Positions 51,746-60,709 are shown, counted from the stretch's first letter. The stretch is 64,000 bases of DNA from UBA10347 sp905182135 (GCA_963925805.1 CAWUSE010000012.1:124001-188000); one strand, 5' to 3'. Notes: generated by a model from the letters alone, not told the origin. Numbers and translations are program-made.

Positions 51746-52036
51746 CGTGGTCTCCTAATCAGCGAGCGTTCGAAGTACGTCATCAAATGATACCTCAGCA
51801 TTGTTCCCACACTCTTACTCGGCCAAAGTTACCTCAACTTCGGCCAACATCTCCGGTGCATTAAGAGCGGCTGCACCCACGCCCACTATCACCGGTCGAT
51901 CATCGGCTAGGCACGTTGTCAAGGCCGTGCGACGTGCACCGAATCCCAATGCCCTCACGATACAGAACTTCATTTTTATAATGTCTGCGCTATCCATTCT
52001 GGCTTCAGCCAGCTTTGTGAACGCTTCGGGCAGTCA
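51746..52036. other. Intergenic region with a possible small minus-strand frame
   Basis: About 290 nt between divergent genes. A minus-strand frame of 60 codons (51815-51997) has protein-like composition (ALGFGARRTALTTCLADDRP, then VIVGVGAAALNAPEMLAEVEVTLAE) and remains open a little upstream. It lacks a ribosome binding site and a -10 box at a start, so it may be the 3' end of a lost gene. Confidence 0.35.
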
Positions 52037-52042
52037 TAGCCT
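52037..52042 (+). promoter_or_regulatory. Leaderless -10 box of the [2Fe-2S] fusion gene
   Basis: TAGCCT at -12 to -7 of GTG 52049. Confidence 0.5.
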
Positions 52043-52048
52043 GACCTT

Positions 52049-53584
52049 GTGAGCGACCTTCCGGTGATCGAGTTCGAGGTAGACGGACAACAAGTCCAGG
52101 TTCCCGACGATGGGTCGTCACTGCTTGGGACCTTGCGGGATCATCTCGACAAACGATCGGCCAAGGACGGATGCTCGCCGCAGGGCCAGTGCGGTTGCTG
52201 CACCGTCCTCATCAATGGCCAACCGAGAGTCGCTTGTGTAACCCCTACCCGGCGAGTTAAGGGTCGGTCGGTCACCACGCTCGAAGGTTTCAGCCCCGAC
52301 GAACGGGCTCGATGGGGCGGTGCCTTCTGTGCAACCGGGGCCAGCCAATGCGGCTTCTGTACCCCCGGCATCATTGTGCGTCTAGCCGGGCTCGAAGAGA
52401 AGAAGCCCGACGCCTCAGAAGACGATGTGCGCCTGGCCCTCGCCGCCCACCTGTGTCGATGTACAGGTTGGCAAACAATCGTCGACGCATGGAACCAGCG
52501 AGACGTCGAGATCAACGACACCCGAGATCTTGCTGCAGCAGCTCAACGGGCCGAACTCGAGGGGCGCAACGAACAGACCGTGTCAGCAGCGGTTGCTCTG
52601 GGCGATGGCGGATTCGCCGACGATCGTGCTCCGGCTGATGCGCTGGTCGCCGTGCTGAACGAGGCAGGCAAATGGGTCGTTGGCGAGTCGCTACACCAGG
52701 CCCGCACGCTTGCCGGCAAAGTCCAGGGACGACGCACCACACTCGAACCAACACATCCGGTTGCGGTCCCCAATGGCGACTGGGTCGCAACACTGCAGAC
52801 CAGCTGGGTCGACCCTGCCTATCTCGAAACCGACGCTGCATGGGCGCTTCCTGGCCAGCCAGCCGTCTCGCCCTTATCTAACGGCGGCGCTTTTGGCGGC
52901 AAGATCGACTCAATAGTCACGGCGGTAGCCGAACACCTCGCCACCGAATACGACCGTGCAGTGCGAGTCCTGTTCAGTCGCGAAGACGCCATTCGTCTTG
53001 GCGCAAAGCGCCCACCGGTAGCCGGTGCAGCGAATGCCGACGGCACCGGCGTGCTGCGAGTCGTCGCAACACCTGGCATCGACGAAGCTATCCACGCAGT
53101 CGCCCCAGGACTGACCGTTGAACACGTGCAGGTCCCGACCGAGCTTCGCACCTCGACCCAGGTTCGAGGTGCCGGTTGGGTCGAGGCAGTGGCACTCCTA
53201 GCACTCGCTGCCGGCAAGCTCGACCGAGTTCAGCCGATAGACAGTGGATGGGCAGAGGCAAGCGTGACCAGCGATGGAATAAACGTCCGTGTCGGGGCAG
53301 GTCAAGTTCTCGACGAAGTCGTGCTCCGCAGCTACTGCATCGGTGCGGCCCACATGGGCTACAGCCTGGTTATGGGCGAATCGCTCGCTGTCGACGCCGA
53401 CGGCATCGTGCAAGATTTGACCGTTCGCTCGTTTGGTGTCGTCCGAGCGTCTGACACACCAACGATTCACATTGAAATCGTCGACGAGTCAGGCCCTGCC
53501 GTCAACGCCAGCGACGCTGTGTTCGCCGCTGTCGCAGCCGCTGTCGCACTTCACACCAACGCCATCACCTGGCCCCACACCTAA
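52049..53584 (+). CDS. [2Fe-2S] protein fused to a shortened molybdopterin-subunit domain
   Basis: A 511-residue protein. Residues 1-165 are the small subunit of xanthine dehydrogenase/CO dehydrogenase-type enzymes: plant-type cluster Cys42, Cys48, Cys51, Cys63 and the second, helical cluster domain with Cys101, Cys104, Cys136, Cys138 (QCGFCTPGIIVRL, HLCRCTGW). Residues ~190-511 resemble parts of the large molybdopterin subunit: LSNGGAFGGK (278-285), VRVLFSREDAIRLGAKRPP, TQVRGAGWVEA. The large subunit is normally ~750 residues; here fewer than 330 remain and no FAD subunit is adjacent. I infer an electron-transfer or assembly protein, or a catalytically reduced relative. GTG 52049 is supported by a leaderless -10 box. 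Confidence 0.78.
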   Translation: MSDLPVIEFEVDGQQVQVPDDGSSLLGTLRDHLDKRSAKDGCSPQGQCGCCTVLINGQPRVACVTPTRRVKGRSVTTLEGFSPDERARWGGAFCATGASQCGFCTPGIIVRLAGLEEKKPDASEDDVRLALAAHLCRCTGWQTIVDAWNQRDVEINDTRDLAAAAQRAELEGRNEQTVSAAVALGDGGFADDRAPADALVAVLNEAGKWVVGESLHQARTLAGKVQGRRTTLEPTHPVAVPNGDWVATLQTSWVDPAYLETDAAWALPGQPAVSPLSNGGAFGGKIDSIVTAVAEHLATEYDRAVRVLFSREDAIRLGAKRPPVAGAANADGTGVLRVVATPGIDEAIHAVAPGLTVEHVQVPTELRTSTQVRGAGWVEAVALLALAAGKLDRVQPIDSGWAEASVTSDGINVRVGAGQVLDEVVLRSYCIGAAHMGYSLVMGESLAVDADGIVQDLTVRSFGVVRASDTPTIHIEIVDESGPAVNASDAVFAAVAAAVALHTNAITWPHT

Positions 53585-53649
53585 CAAGACCCACCAGAAT
53601 GAACTGGTCCTTGATTTCATTGTCAGAAACGAAAAGCTCGTGACGCGAC

Positions 53650-53682
53650 ACTTGAGATATGTACGACGTACATGTCTCAAGT
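53650..53682. repeat. 33-nt near-perfect palindrome
   Basis: ACTTGAGATATGTACG, a central A, then CGTACATGTCTCAAGT: 15 of 16 positions are complementary and the last is a G-T. It lies 66 nt after the [2Fe-2S] fusion gene and 73 nt before ridA. No U-run follows on either strand. It may be an operator, a processing site or a terminator without U-tract. Confidence 0.75.
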
Positions 53683-53742
53683 CCAGCAACATTGGTCTGG
53701 ACGCAGCTGAGCTTGGGCCTTTCCGGATCCGGCTGCAGGCAG

Positions 53743-53748
53743 TAACCT
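53743..53748 (+). promoter_or_regulatory. Leaderless -10 box of ridA
   Basis: TAACCT at -12 to -7 of GTG 53755. Confidence 0.5.
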
Positions 53749-53754
53749 GGCCAC

Positions 53755-54108
53755 GTGACGAAACCACTGGGTCCTTATACGCCGGTTATGAAAGTCGGTG
53801 ACTGGGTCATCTGCTCTGGCCAGATCGCCCTGCAAGATGGCGCGCTGCTCGATGGCGGCGTCGGTGAGCAAGTCACGTTGGCTCTGTCCAACATGGCCGG
53901 GTTGCTCGAAAGCCAGGGTGCATCGCTTAGCGACGTGGCCAAGACCACTGTGTTTATGGTCGACATGGATGACTACGCCGAAATGAACACGGCCTACATC
54001 GCCGCATTCGGCGACCATCGCCCCACCCGGTCAGCGTTTGCTGTCGCGGGACTGCCCATTGGTGCCCGCGTCGAAATCGAGGCCTGGGCCTACATAGGAG
54101 ACAAGTGA
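53755..54108 (+). CDS. ridA: RidA/YjgF family protein
   Basis: A 117-residue trimeric-fold protein. It carries KVGDWVICSGQIALQDG, a central QVTLALSNMAGLLESQGASLSDVAKTTVFMVDMDDYAEMNTAY and RPTRSAFAVAGLPIGARVEIEAWAY, whose Arg and Glu are the imine-binding residues of RidA. It deaminates reactive enamines and imines formed by PLP enzymes. GTG 53755 is supported by a -10 box. Its stop overlaps the leader of a small membrane-protein gene. Confidence 0.92.
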   Translation: MTKPLGPYTPVMKVGDWVICSGQIALQDGALLDGGVGEQVTLALSNMAGLLESQGASLSDVAKTTVFMVDMDDYAEMNTAYIAAFGDHRPTRSAFAVAGLPIGARVEIEAWAYIGDK

Positions 54109-54109
54109 C

Positions 54110-54289
54110 ATGGTCGGAACAATCGTCATCATCGTCATTCTGTTACTCGCCCCGATCGGTATCTTGATGAGCAGCACCGCCTTTGTCGCCGCATTCAGCG
54201 CGTTCTTGAACCGTGACGTCGACATCACCCACAAAGGCAGCGAGCTTCTGGACCTGGCCGAAACCGGCATGTCCGTCAAGCCCGACTAA
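54110..54289 (+). CDS. Small membrane protein of 59 residues
   Basis: A 59-codon gene whose ATG 54110 follows the ridA stop by one base and is preceded by AGGAG at 9 nt, inside the ridA end. The product has one strong transmembrane helix (TIVIIVILLLAPIGILM) and a hydrophilic tail (NRDVDITHKGSELLDLAETG). It is probably co-translated with ridA. No family is recognised. Confidence 0.65.
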   Translation: MVGTIVIIVILLLAPIGILMSSTAFVAAFSAFLNRDVDITHKGSELLDLAETGMSVKPD

Positions 54290-54388
54290 CCCCAGCCGGG
54301 GTATCGCTACCTCCGAGAAGGCTGGCTACGCCAGGATGTTCGACGATTCCGTGCGAGTCGGACCTCGCTGCACGGCAACCGTGCATGG

Positions 54389-55141
54389 TTAATCGATGTC
54401 TTTGGTGGCCAGCGTGACGGCAGCCATCGCTACAGCAAACGCCGCTACCGCAAGCGGGATCACGATCGACGCCCATGCAGCGCGATCGGCTAGATCGATC
54501 GAGACATCGGTGCCGCGCTGCAGCATTGTCTGTAGATAGCTGCGTAACGAAAGCCGTGCCATGCCATTGCTGAAGCGTGCTAGGACGTTCTCCCAGAGCA
54601 CGAGATAGAGCAGGCCAAGCCACAACCCAGCCGTGAACCGAGCTCCCAAGAACAAATAGATGCCGCTATAGGCCAGCACACCCAAGATCGAAGCCACCGT
54701 GGCAGGAACAATCAGTGGGCCAAAGCCGGTGATCAGTGCGGTAAGCAAAACGGGCACGATGACCACAGGCAGCAGCGTGGCGACCACCGCTGCATACGCC
54801 GCAACAGCCAGGTGCCAACGCGGCACTGGCTTCAACCACAAATAAACCAGCAGGCGGTCTTCGACGAGATCGCCGATCATTGGTGAACCCAGGATCAACG
54901 TTGCTAACGGAATCAAGAGCCCGATTGAATAATCGCTGAGCAACCTGACGCTCGCCTCTTCAAGGTCGCGACTCTCAACGGCGGTCCGCACCACGATCGC
55001 CAGCAGGAACGAGATCCCGCCGAGCACTCCCAAGCCGAACAAACGGCCTCGGGTCAGTTGGCCCCGCAGCAACAGGCGGAAATAGGTTGGTATGGACTTC
55101 GCAGCGGTAACCGTCGGCGTGCGGGGTTCCAGAGAAGTCAT
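54389..55141 (-). CDS. ABC-2 type transporter permease
   Basis: A 250-residue membrane protein with about six hydrophobic helices, LGSPMIGDLVEDRLLVYLWLKPVPRWHL after the second helix (a typical ABC-2 permease loop) and a final helix AVAMAAVTLA. It is the last gene of a four-gene operon; its ATG overlaps the stop of the ATPase gene by 4 nt. It would form an exporter with the adjacent ATPase. The substrate is unknown. Confidence 0.8.
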   Translation of the reverse strand: MTSLEPRTPTVTAAKSIPTYFRLLLRGQLTRGRLFGLGVLGGISFLLAIVVRTAVESRDLEEASVRLLSDYSIGLLIPLATLILGSPMIGDLVEDRLLVYLWLKPVPRWHLAVAAYAAVVATLLPVVIVPVLLTALITGFGPLIVPATVASILGVLAYSGIYLFLGARFTAGLWLGLLYLVLWENVLARFSNGMARLSLRSYLQTMLQRGTDVSIDLADRAAWASIVIPLAVAAFAVAMAAVTLATKDID

Positions 55142-56202
55142 CGTCCCACCAGATATCTGAAGACACTTTCTAGGTCGTCATCGAGCGGTTCGACTTCGTA
55201 GAGCCGAGCGTTCGCCGCCTGTGAAAGCGAGGCGATGCTCTGCGAGAACGACACAATGTCGTCGGTATCGATTTCGACTCGCTCCCCGTCAAAGCGCACG
55301 CCTTGCACATTTGGCTGGCCAACAAGGGCCGCCGCAAGGGCCCGGGGCGCATCGCTGCTAATGCGCAATCGTCGCGGTCGGTGATCCATCAGCGCGCGGA
55401 TCTCGCGGAAGTCACCCTGGGCCGCAAGGCGGCCTTGAGTGATTACCACAACGTTTGACCCAAACCGCTCGACTTCTTCGAGCACATGGCTCGACACGAT
55501 CACCGCACGCCCTTCGTCGCCAAGACGATGAAACAGCTCGACCATGTGAAGACGCTGCCGCGGATCTAGACCGCTTAGTGGTTCGTCGAGCAGGATCACG
55601 CGGGGCTCATGCACGATGGCCTGAGCCAACTTGACCCGCTGGCGCATGCCCTTGCTATACGTGGGTAGGCGGCGGGTCTCGTCGGCATCGAGCTCGACCA
55701 AACCAAGCACACGGCGTGCTTCGGTGTCCGCGTTAACGACACCTTGAAGTTCGGCTGAAGCTCGCACAAACTGCAGGGCTGTTGAGTGTCCGAACACGGA
55801 CTCTTGCTGCGGTGCCAAGCCGATCTCGGCGGCGATCTCTGGATCCTTACGTGGGCTCTTACCCATGACACTGACAGTGCCGCTCGAAGGAAGCGCCAGC
55901 CCGCACAACATGCGCAGCATGGTCGACTTGCCTGCGCCATTGGGCCCAAGCAGGGCAGTGACACCCGCCGTTACCGCGAAACTGACATCGCTGACAGCAA
56001 CCAGATCGCCGAACCATTTTGACACTCGATCAACAACAACGAGTGCGCCCTCAGGAATCTGTAAAACGGCGCCGCCCGTCGACGCCTGGCCTGGTAGCGG
56101 AGGAGGGGGCATCGAAATCACCGCCGGCGTTAGCGATGCGGGCGGCGCTCCAGGCGCGGCTGGTACCCCAGACACGCCCGGTGGTGGAGGAAGCGTGCTC
56201 AT
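55138..56202 (-). CDS. ABC transporter ATP-binding protein
   Basis: A 354-residue ATPase. A Pro/Ala-rich N-terminal extension (~45 residues) precedes the domain. Walker A is LLGPNGAGKSTMLRML, the signature TYSKGMRQRVKLAQAI and Walker B VILLDEPLSGLDPRQRL. A C-terminal domain of ~100 residues follows. It overlaps both neighbours by 4 nt. The Pro-rich extension is unusual for ABC ATPases and may be a protein-interaction tail. Confidence 0.9.
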   Translation of the reverse strand: MSTLPPPPGVSGVPAAPGAPPASLTPAVISMPPPPLPGQASTGGAVLQIPEGALVVVDRVSKWFGDLVAVSDVSFAVTAGVTALLGPNGAGKSTMLRMLCGLALPSSGTVSVMGKSPRKDPEIAAEIGLAPQQESVFGHSTALQFVRASAELQGVVNADTEARRVLGLVELDADETRRLPTYSKGMRQRVKLAQAIVHEPRVILLDEPLSGLDPRQRLHMVELFHRLGDEGRAVIVSSHVLEEVERFGSNVVVITQGRLAAQGDFREIRALMDHRPRRLRISSDAPRALAAALVGQPNVQGVRFDGERVEIDTDDIVSFSQSIASLSQAANARLYEVEPLDDDLESVFRYLVGR

Positions 56203-57068
56203 CGGTCAACCTCGACGTTTTGGTAGCGCCACCAAGTCATTGCAAGAAACGCGGCGGCGTAGGCCACCGCAGCCAGCACCACGAGCGAGCCCGACAACCG
56301 ATCTATTGCCAAGCCATTGAAGCTGACATCACCAAGGATGTGTTCCCACGCCTTGCCCATCATGGCGGCAGGTGACATATAGGCGACCCAGTCAGGAGCC
56401 TGGGCGCCTTCGGTCAGAATCCCTGTGACGATGCTAGGCACGACCAAAGCCGCAATAATTGACACGCTTGCAATACCCCAGCGCTTGGGTATCGATGATA
56501 CGAAAATGCCAAGCCCTGTGTAGAACGCCGCCGAGATGGCCCCTGCAAGCAGGGCTCGGCCCATCAATTCCAAGAAGTCGAGCAGCCCACCTGGCCCTGC
56601 ACCAACAATCGTGTACGCAACTACCAGGAAAACTATTGGGGCGACGGTGACTAGGAACATCACCGCAAAGATGCCGATCCCCTTCGCCAGCACGTACGTG
56701 GTGCGGTTCAAAGGAGAAGCCAAATACATGGCCAACATGCCGCTAGTGCGGTCCGTTGTGAGCACCCCCGGGGCTGCAGCTGCAGTAAATAAAAATAGGG
56801 CAAAGCTGGTGAATCCGTGGTAATCGCCGTAACTGAAGAGGTCATCAAGGCTGAAGCCCGACAGGAACAAAGACAGACCAACCATCACGATGGCAGGTAA
56901 GAATGCAAAGCCGATCGTGAGCGTTGGCACGATCTTGTGTCTGCCAGCCCGCTTCAGACCCAATGCTCTGCGCATGCTGTGAACGGCCAGGCTGCGCACA
57001 GCCCATGCGACCCCCGCTCGTTCACCCTCATAGGGGCGGTAACCCAGGTCATGAATCTGGCTGCTCAT
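56199..57068 (-). CDS. ABC-2 type transporter permease
   Basis: A 289-residue membrane protein starting MSSQIHDLGYRPYEGERAGVAWAVRSLAVHSMRRALGLKR, with six or more transmembrane helices and LTTDRTSGMLAMYLASPLNRTTYVLAKG, typical of ABC-2 permeases. It is paired with the ATPase genes on either side by 4-nt overlaps. Confidence 0.85.
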   Translation of the reverse strand: MSSQIHDLGYRPYEGERAGVAWAVRSLAVHSMRRALGLKRAGRHKIVPTLTIGFAFLPAIVMVGLSLFLSGFSLDDLFSYGDYHGFTSFALFLFTAAAAPGVLTTDRTSGMLAMYLASPLNRTTYVLAKGIGIFAVMFLVTVAPIVFLVVAYTIVGAGPGGLLDFLELMGRALLAGAISAAFYTGLGIFVSSIPKRWGIASVSIIAALVVPSIVTGILTEGAQAPDWVAYMSPAAMMGKAWEHILGDVSFNGLAIDRLSGSLVVLAAVAYAAAFLAMTWWRYQNVEVDR

Positions 57069-58015
57069 AATCCAGCATCCGACGAAGCTGCATCGTTCGA
57101 CTCTAAGAAAACGTCTTCGAGCGAGATCGTCTGATCACCTAGTCGTCTCATACCAACCTGGGCCCACGCGACGACGTCGCGAATGTAGTCATGGATCCAG
57201 TAGGGGTCGGCGCCAGGTTGTGGTGGAGCGTCGACCATAAGCCGACTGCCCACAATGTCGACGACCAAACCTGCTTGTCGCAAGGTCGCTGCGACAAGTT
57301 CATGGCCACCATCGAGTTCGACCATGACGCCAGTTCGGTCACCACGCATCTCGTCGATGTTGCCGCTCCGGATGACGACACCATTCGAGATAATGACGAC
57401 GTGATCGCAGATACGTTCCACTTCTTCGAGCAGATGCGATGACAACACCACACTGATTCCGTACTCGTTTCCAACCCGGTGAATCAGCTCAAGCATGTCG
57501 TCTCGCTGCACCGGGTCCAAGCCATCGGTCGGTTCGTCGAGAAGCACAAGCGCTGGGTCGTGGGCGATCGCAGCTGCCAGTTTCACGCGCTGGCGCTGAC
57601 CTGTCGACATCGTGCCGATCGGTCGGAAACGCTCTTCGCCAAGGCCGACCAGCCACAACGCATCACTAGCTCGTTCTGTGCTGGCTTGTTGTGGAAGGCC
57701 GTGAAGCTGGGCCATGTGTCGCACCAGATCGGCAGCTTGCACATCAGACGGCAGGTGATGGTGTTCTGGCGAGTACCCCATCTGCGCTCGAATCTCGGGT
57801 CCGGCGGTCTGCGGGTCATGACCAAGGACCGTCAGGCCTCCCCCGTTTCGGGGTTCGAATCCGAGCACCAGCGACAAGAACGTTGTCTTGCCCGCGCCAT
57901 TTGACCCCAAAAGGCCAGTGATCCCAGCCGGGAAGTCGACAGAAATGTCGGTCAGCACATTGGTCGTACCAAAGCTCTTGGTGACCCGGTTTGCTGAAAT
58001 GACCGCTGTACGCAT
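57065..58015 (-). CDS. ABC transporter ATP-binding protein
   Basis: A 316-residue ATPase: LLGSNGAGKTTFLSLVL (Walker A), MSTGQRQRVKLAAAIAHDPALVLLDEPTDGLDPVQRDDMLEL (signature and Walker B) and SSHLLEEVERICDHVVII. It is first in the operon. ATG 58015 is preceded by GAGGTG with a 6-nt spacer; a GTG 9 nt upstream is an alternative. The two ATPase/permease pairs are related but not identical, so the operon may encode one heteromeric or two exporters. Confidence 0.9.
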   Translation of the reverse strand: MRTAVISANRVTKSFGTTNVLTDISVDFPAGITGLLGSNGAGKTTFLSLVLGFEPRNGGGLTVLGHDPQTAGPEIRAQMGYSPEHHHLPSDVQAADLVRHMAQLHGLPQQASTERASDALWLVGLGEERFRPIGTMSTGQRQRVKLAAAIAHDPALVLLDEPTDGLDPVQRDDMLELIHRVGNEYGISVVLSSHLLEEVERICDHVVIISNGVVIRSGNIDEMRGDRTGVMVELDGGHELVAATLRQAGLVVDIVGSRLMVDAPPQPGADPYWIHDYIRDVVAWAQVGMRRLGDQTISLEDVFLESNDAASSDAGL

Positions 58016-58188
58016 GGGCTTCACCTCGGGATCGTGGGTAGTCGCAGGGCTACTCGTCTATTCATAGTGCCCCGTGAGCAGACAAGTTCACGTCAGTGGT
58101 GACCCTAAGGCGCGAACCGAGAACAAACTGCGTCGCCAAACACCCACAAACGGCCGGCTGGGACCACACGCGTTGACCAAAAGGTGCC

Positions 58189-58797
58189 CTACAGGTCGAG
58201 TTGGGCAATGACCTGCGCGACGCACTCATCGAGCGGGTTCGAAGTGTCGACGGTGATCTCAGGGTCGACCGGCGCTTCGTAGGGCGCAGATATTCCGGTG
58301 AATTCAGGGATCTCGCCGGCTCGTGCTTTGGCGTACAACCCTTTCACGTCACGCGCTTCACACACCTCGAGGGGCGTGTCGACGAATACTTCGATGAACG
58401 AGCCGCGCGGATGCAGATCCCGAACTGCATCGCGGTCGGCTACGTACGGCGACACAAACGCCGTCAGCACGATCATGCCAGCATCCTGGAAGAGCCGGCA
58501 GACCTCGCCAATGCGCCGAATGTTCTCGGTGCGGTCTTCGGGCGCAAAGCCCAAATCGCGGTTCAGACCGAAGCGAACATTGTCGCCATCGAGCACATAG
58601 GCGGCGACGCTTTGGCGCATCAGCGCTTCTTCAACAGCGAAGGCCAACGTCGACTTTCCCGAGCCGGACAATCCCGTGAACCAAACAGTACGCGACCCAT
58701 GACCTAAGTTCTTGGCTCGGTCGAGACCGTCGACATGACCTTCGGCTCGCACGATATTCGCCGAAACCGGGTCGGGGCGAGACGTCTGATCAGCCAT
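58189..58797 (-). CDS. cysC: Adenylylsulfate kinase
   Basis: A 202-residue APS kinase: WFTGLSGSGKSTLAFAVEE (P-loop), LDGDNVRFGLNRDLGFAPEDRTENIRRIGEVCRLFQDAGMIVLTAFVSPY and the FIEVFVDTPLEVCEARDVKGLYAKARAGEIPEFTGISAPYEAP signature. It phosphorylates APS to PAPS. It overlaps the end of the cysNC gene by 8 nt. Because cysNC already carries a CysC domain, the operon encodes two APS kinases. Confidence 0.93.
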   Translation of the reverse strand: MADQTSRPDPVSANIVRAEGHVDGLDRAKNLGHGSRTVWFTGLSGSGKSTLAFAVEEALMRQSVAAYVLDGDNVRFGLNRDLGFAPEDRTENIRRIGEVCRLFQDAGMIVLTAFVSPYVADRDAVRDLHPRGSFIEVFVDTPLEVCEARDVKGLYAKARAGEIPEFTGISAPYEAPVDPEITVDTSNPLDECVAQVIAQLDL

Positions 58798-60709
58798 CGA
58801 GGAACCCGCGATCGGTCATCAGAGCCATGATCTGCTCGACACACTCGCCGATGGACTGCACCGACGTATCAACGCTCAAGTCCATGTCGACGGGCCGTTC
58901 ATAGGTTGCCGAAACACCGGGAAACTGGGGTATGTCGCCACGATCGGCGGCCTGGTAAAGCCCATTTGGATCGCGTTCACGGCACACCTCGATTGGCGTA
59001 TCTACAAATACCTCGAGATAGTGCTCAGTCCCGATCAGTTCGCGGGCCTGGCTGCGGACCGATGCTTTGGGTGCTGCGAGAGCCGCAATCGAGATCAGAC
59101 CCTGCTTATTAACGAGCAACGCCATCTCCGACACTCGTCGGAGATTCTCGGAACGTTCTTGCGCACTGAACCCCAAGTCACGGCTGATCCCCAGTCGGAC
59201 GTTCTCGCCATCGAGCCGGATAGCCGTCTTGCCGAGATCAAAGAGACGGCGACTAAGTGCGGTTGCAATCGTGGACTTTCCAGCTGCACTGAGACCCGTG
59301 AGCAAAACAGTGCATGGCTGCTGGCCAAGCCGCGCAGCTCGTTCGCTCGGCGTGATGTTAGAAACCTGACGGGTCAGGCTCGCTTCGGGCGCCTGATCCC
59401 ACGACGAGGACACACCGGTGATCATGCCTGCGGCAACGGTGGCGTTGGACATACGATCGACCAGGACAAACGAGCCTGTCTGGCGGTTGGCCCCATACGG
59501 ATCGAAGAGCAGTTCGCGATCACTCGTGATAGTGCAGTGCCCAATGTCATTCAGGGCAAGCGACGCTGCAGCTTCGTGCTCCAGCGTGTTGATCTCGATG
59601 CGGTGTCGAATCGAGGTAACCGATGCATTACTCAAACCATTGGTCGACTGCAGCACGTACTGGCGGCCGGGTTCGAGTTCGGCGTCGTCCATCCACACGA
59701 GCATCGCATCGATGTCATGACCGCGAAGCGGTTGCTCGCCGGCCTTCACGAGCAGGTCACCGCGGCTGACATCGATCTCGTCGGTCAGCGTGATGATCAC
59801 CGCTCGTCCGGGACCAGCAACATCGAGGTCGCCGTCAAAGGTGACAATCCGATCGACGTTCGACTCGAAACCCGACGGCATCGATGCAACGCGGTCACCC
59901 GGTTGCACCATGCCGGACGAGATCGTTCCGGCAAAGCCACGAAAGTCTAAATCTGGCCGCACAACCATCTGGACGGGCATACGGAAGTGTTCAAGGTCGA
60001 TGCCAACTTCGACGTCGACGGTCTCGAGATGCTCCATCAAAGTTGGGCCACTGAACCAGCCCATGTTGTCGCCCGCGTCAACGACGTTGTCGCCGAGTAA
60101 CGCCGACATAGGTAAGAAGTATGGATTGACAAGATCCAGTGATTTAGAGAATTCGCGATAGTCCTCGCAGATCTCGTTGAAACGAGCCTCGGACCAATCA
60201 GCGATATCCATCTTGTTGACAGCCACAACCACATTGCGGATGCCGAGCAAGCTGGCAATAAACGTGTGCCGTTTGGTTTGAGACAACACGCCATACCTGG
60301 CGTCGATCAGGATGATCGCCAGCTGACATGTCGATGCGCCCGTGACCATGTTCCGGGTGTACTGCTCGTGTCCGGGTGTATCCGCAATGATGAACTTGCG
60401 CCGAGCAGTGGAGAAGTAGCGGTAGGCGACATCGATGGTGATGCCCTGCTCACGCTCTGCCTTGAGACCATCGGTCAGCAGCGCCAAGTCAGGAGCATCG
60501 CCGGTGGTCCCCTGAGTGGTCGAGTCAGCCGTGAGTGTTGCAAGCTGATCTTCGTAGATCATCTTCGAGTCATGCAGCAACCGACCAATAAGGGTCGATT
60601 TCCCATCGTCGACGCTGCCGCAGGTCAAGAAGCGCAGCAGATCTTTGCGTTCGTGTTCGGCCAAGTAGCCCTGAATATCGGTCGCGATGAGTTCGCTCTG
60701 ATGCGACAT
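58790..60709 (-). CDS. cysNC: Bifunctional sulfate adenylyltransferase subunit 1/adenylylsulfate kinase
   Basis: A 639-residue NodQ-type fusion. The N-terminal GTPase part shows FLTCGSVDDGKSTLIGRLLHDSK, DTPGHEQYTRNMVTGAS and VVAVNKMDIADW, followed by beta-barrel domains. From about residue 450 a CysC domain begins: VLLTGLSAAGKSTIATALSRRL, LDGENVRLGISRDLGFSAQERSENLRRVSEMA, EVFVDTPIEVCRERDPNGLYQAADRGDIPQFPGVSATYE. With CysD it makes APS from sulfate and ATP, driven by GTP. Its ATG overlaps the cysD stop (TAATG). Confidence 0.94.
   Translation of the reverse strand: MSHQSELIATDIQGYLAEHERKDLLRFLTCGSVDDGKSTLIGRLLHDSKMIYEDQLATLTADSTTQGTTGDAPDLALLTDGLKAEREQGITIDVAYRYFSTARRKFIIADTPGHEQYTRNMVTGASTCQLAIILIDARYGVLSQTKRHTFIASLLGIRNVVVAVNKMDIADWSEARFNEICEDYREFSKSLDLVNPYFLPMSALLGDNVVDAGDNMGWFSGPTLMEHLETVDVEVGIDLEHFRMPVQMVVRPDLDFRGFAGTISSGMVQPGDRVASMPSGFESNVDRIVTFDGDLDVAGPGRAVIITLTDEIDVSRGDLLVKAGEQPLRGHDIDAMLVWMDDAELEPGRQYVLQSTNGLSNASVTSIRHRIEINTLEHEAAASLALNDIGHCTITSDRELLFDPYGANRQTGSFVLVDRMSNATVAAGMITGVSSSWDQAPEASLTRQVSNITPSERAARLGQQPCTVLLTGLSAAGKSTIATALSRRLFDLGKTAIRLDGENVRLGISRDLGFSAQERSENLRRVSEMALLVNKQGLISIAALAAPKASVRSQARELIGTEHYLEVFVDTPIEVCRERDPNGLYQAADRGDIPQFPGVSATYERPVDMDLSVDTSVQSIGECVEQIMALMTDRGFLDG

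Noticed and set aside
57065..58024. GTG 58024 as start of the first ABC ATPase gene
   Set aside because: The GTG overlaps the GAGGTG sequence that serves as Shine-Dalgarno for ATG 58015, so the ATG is the better start.
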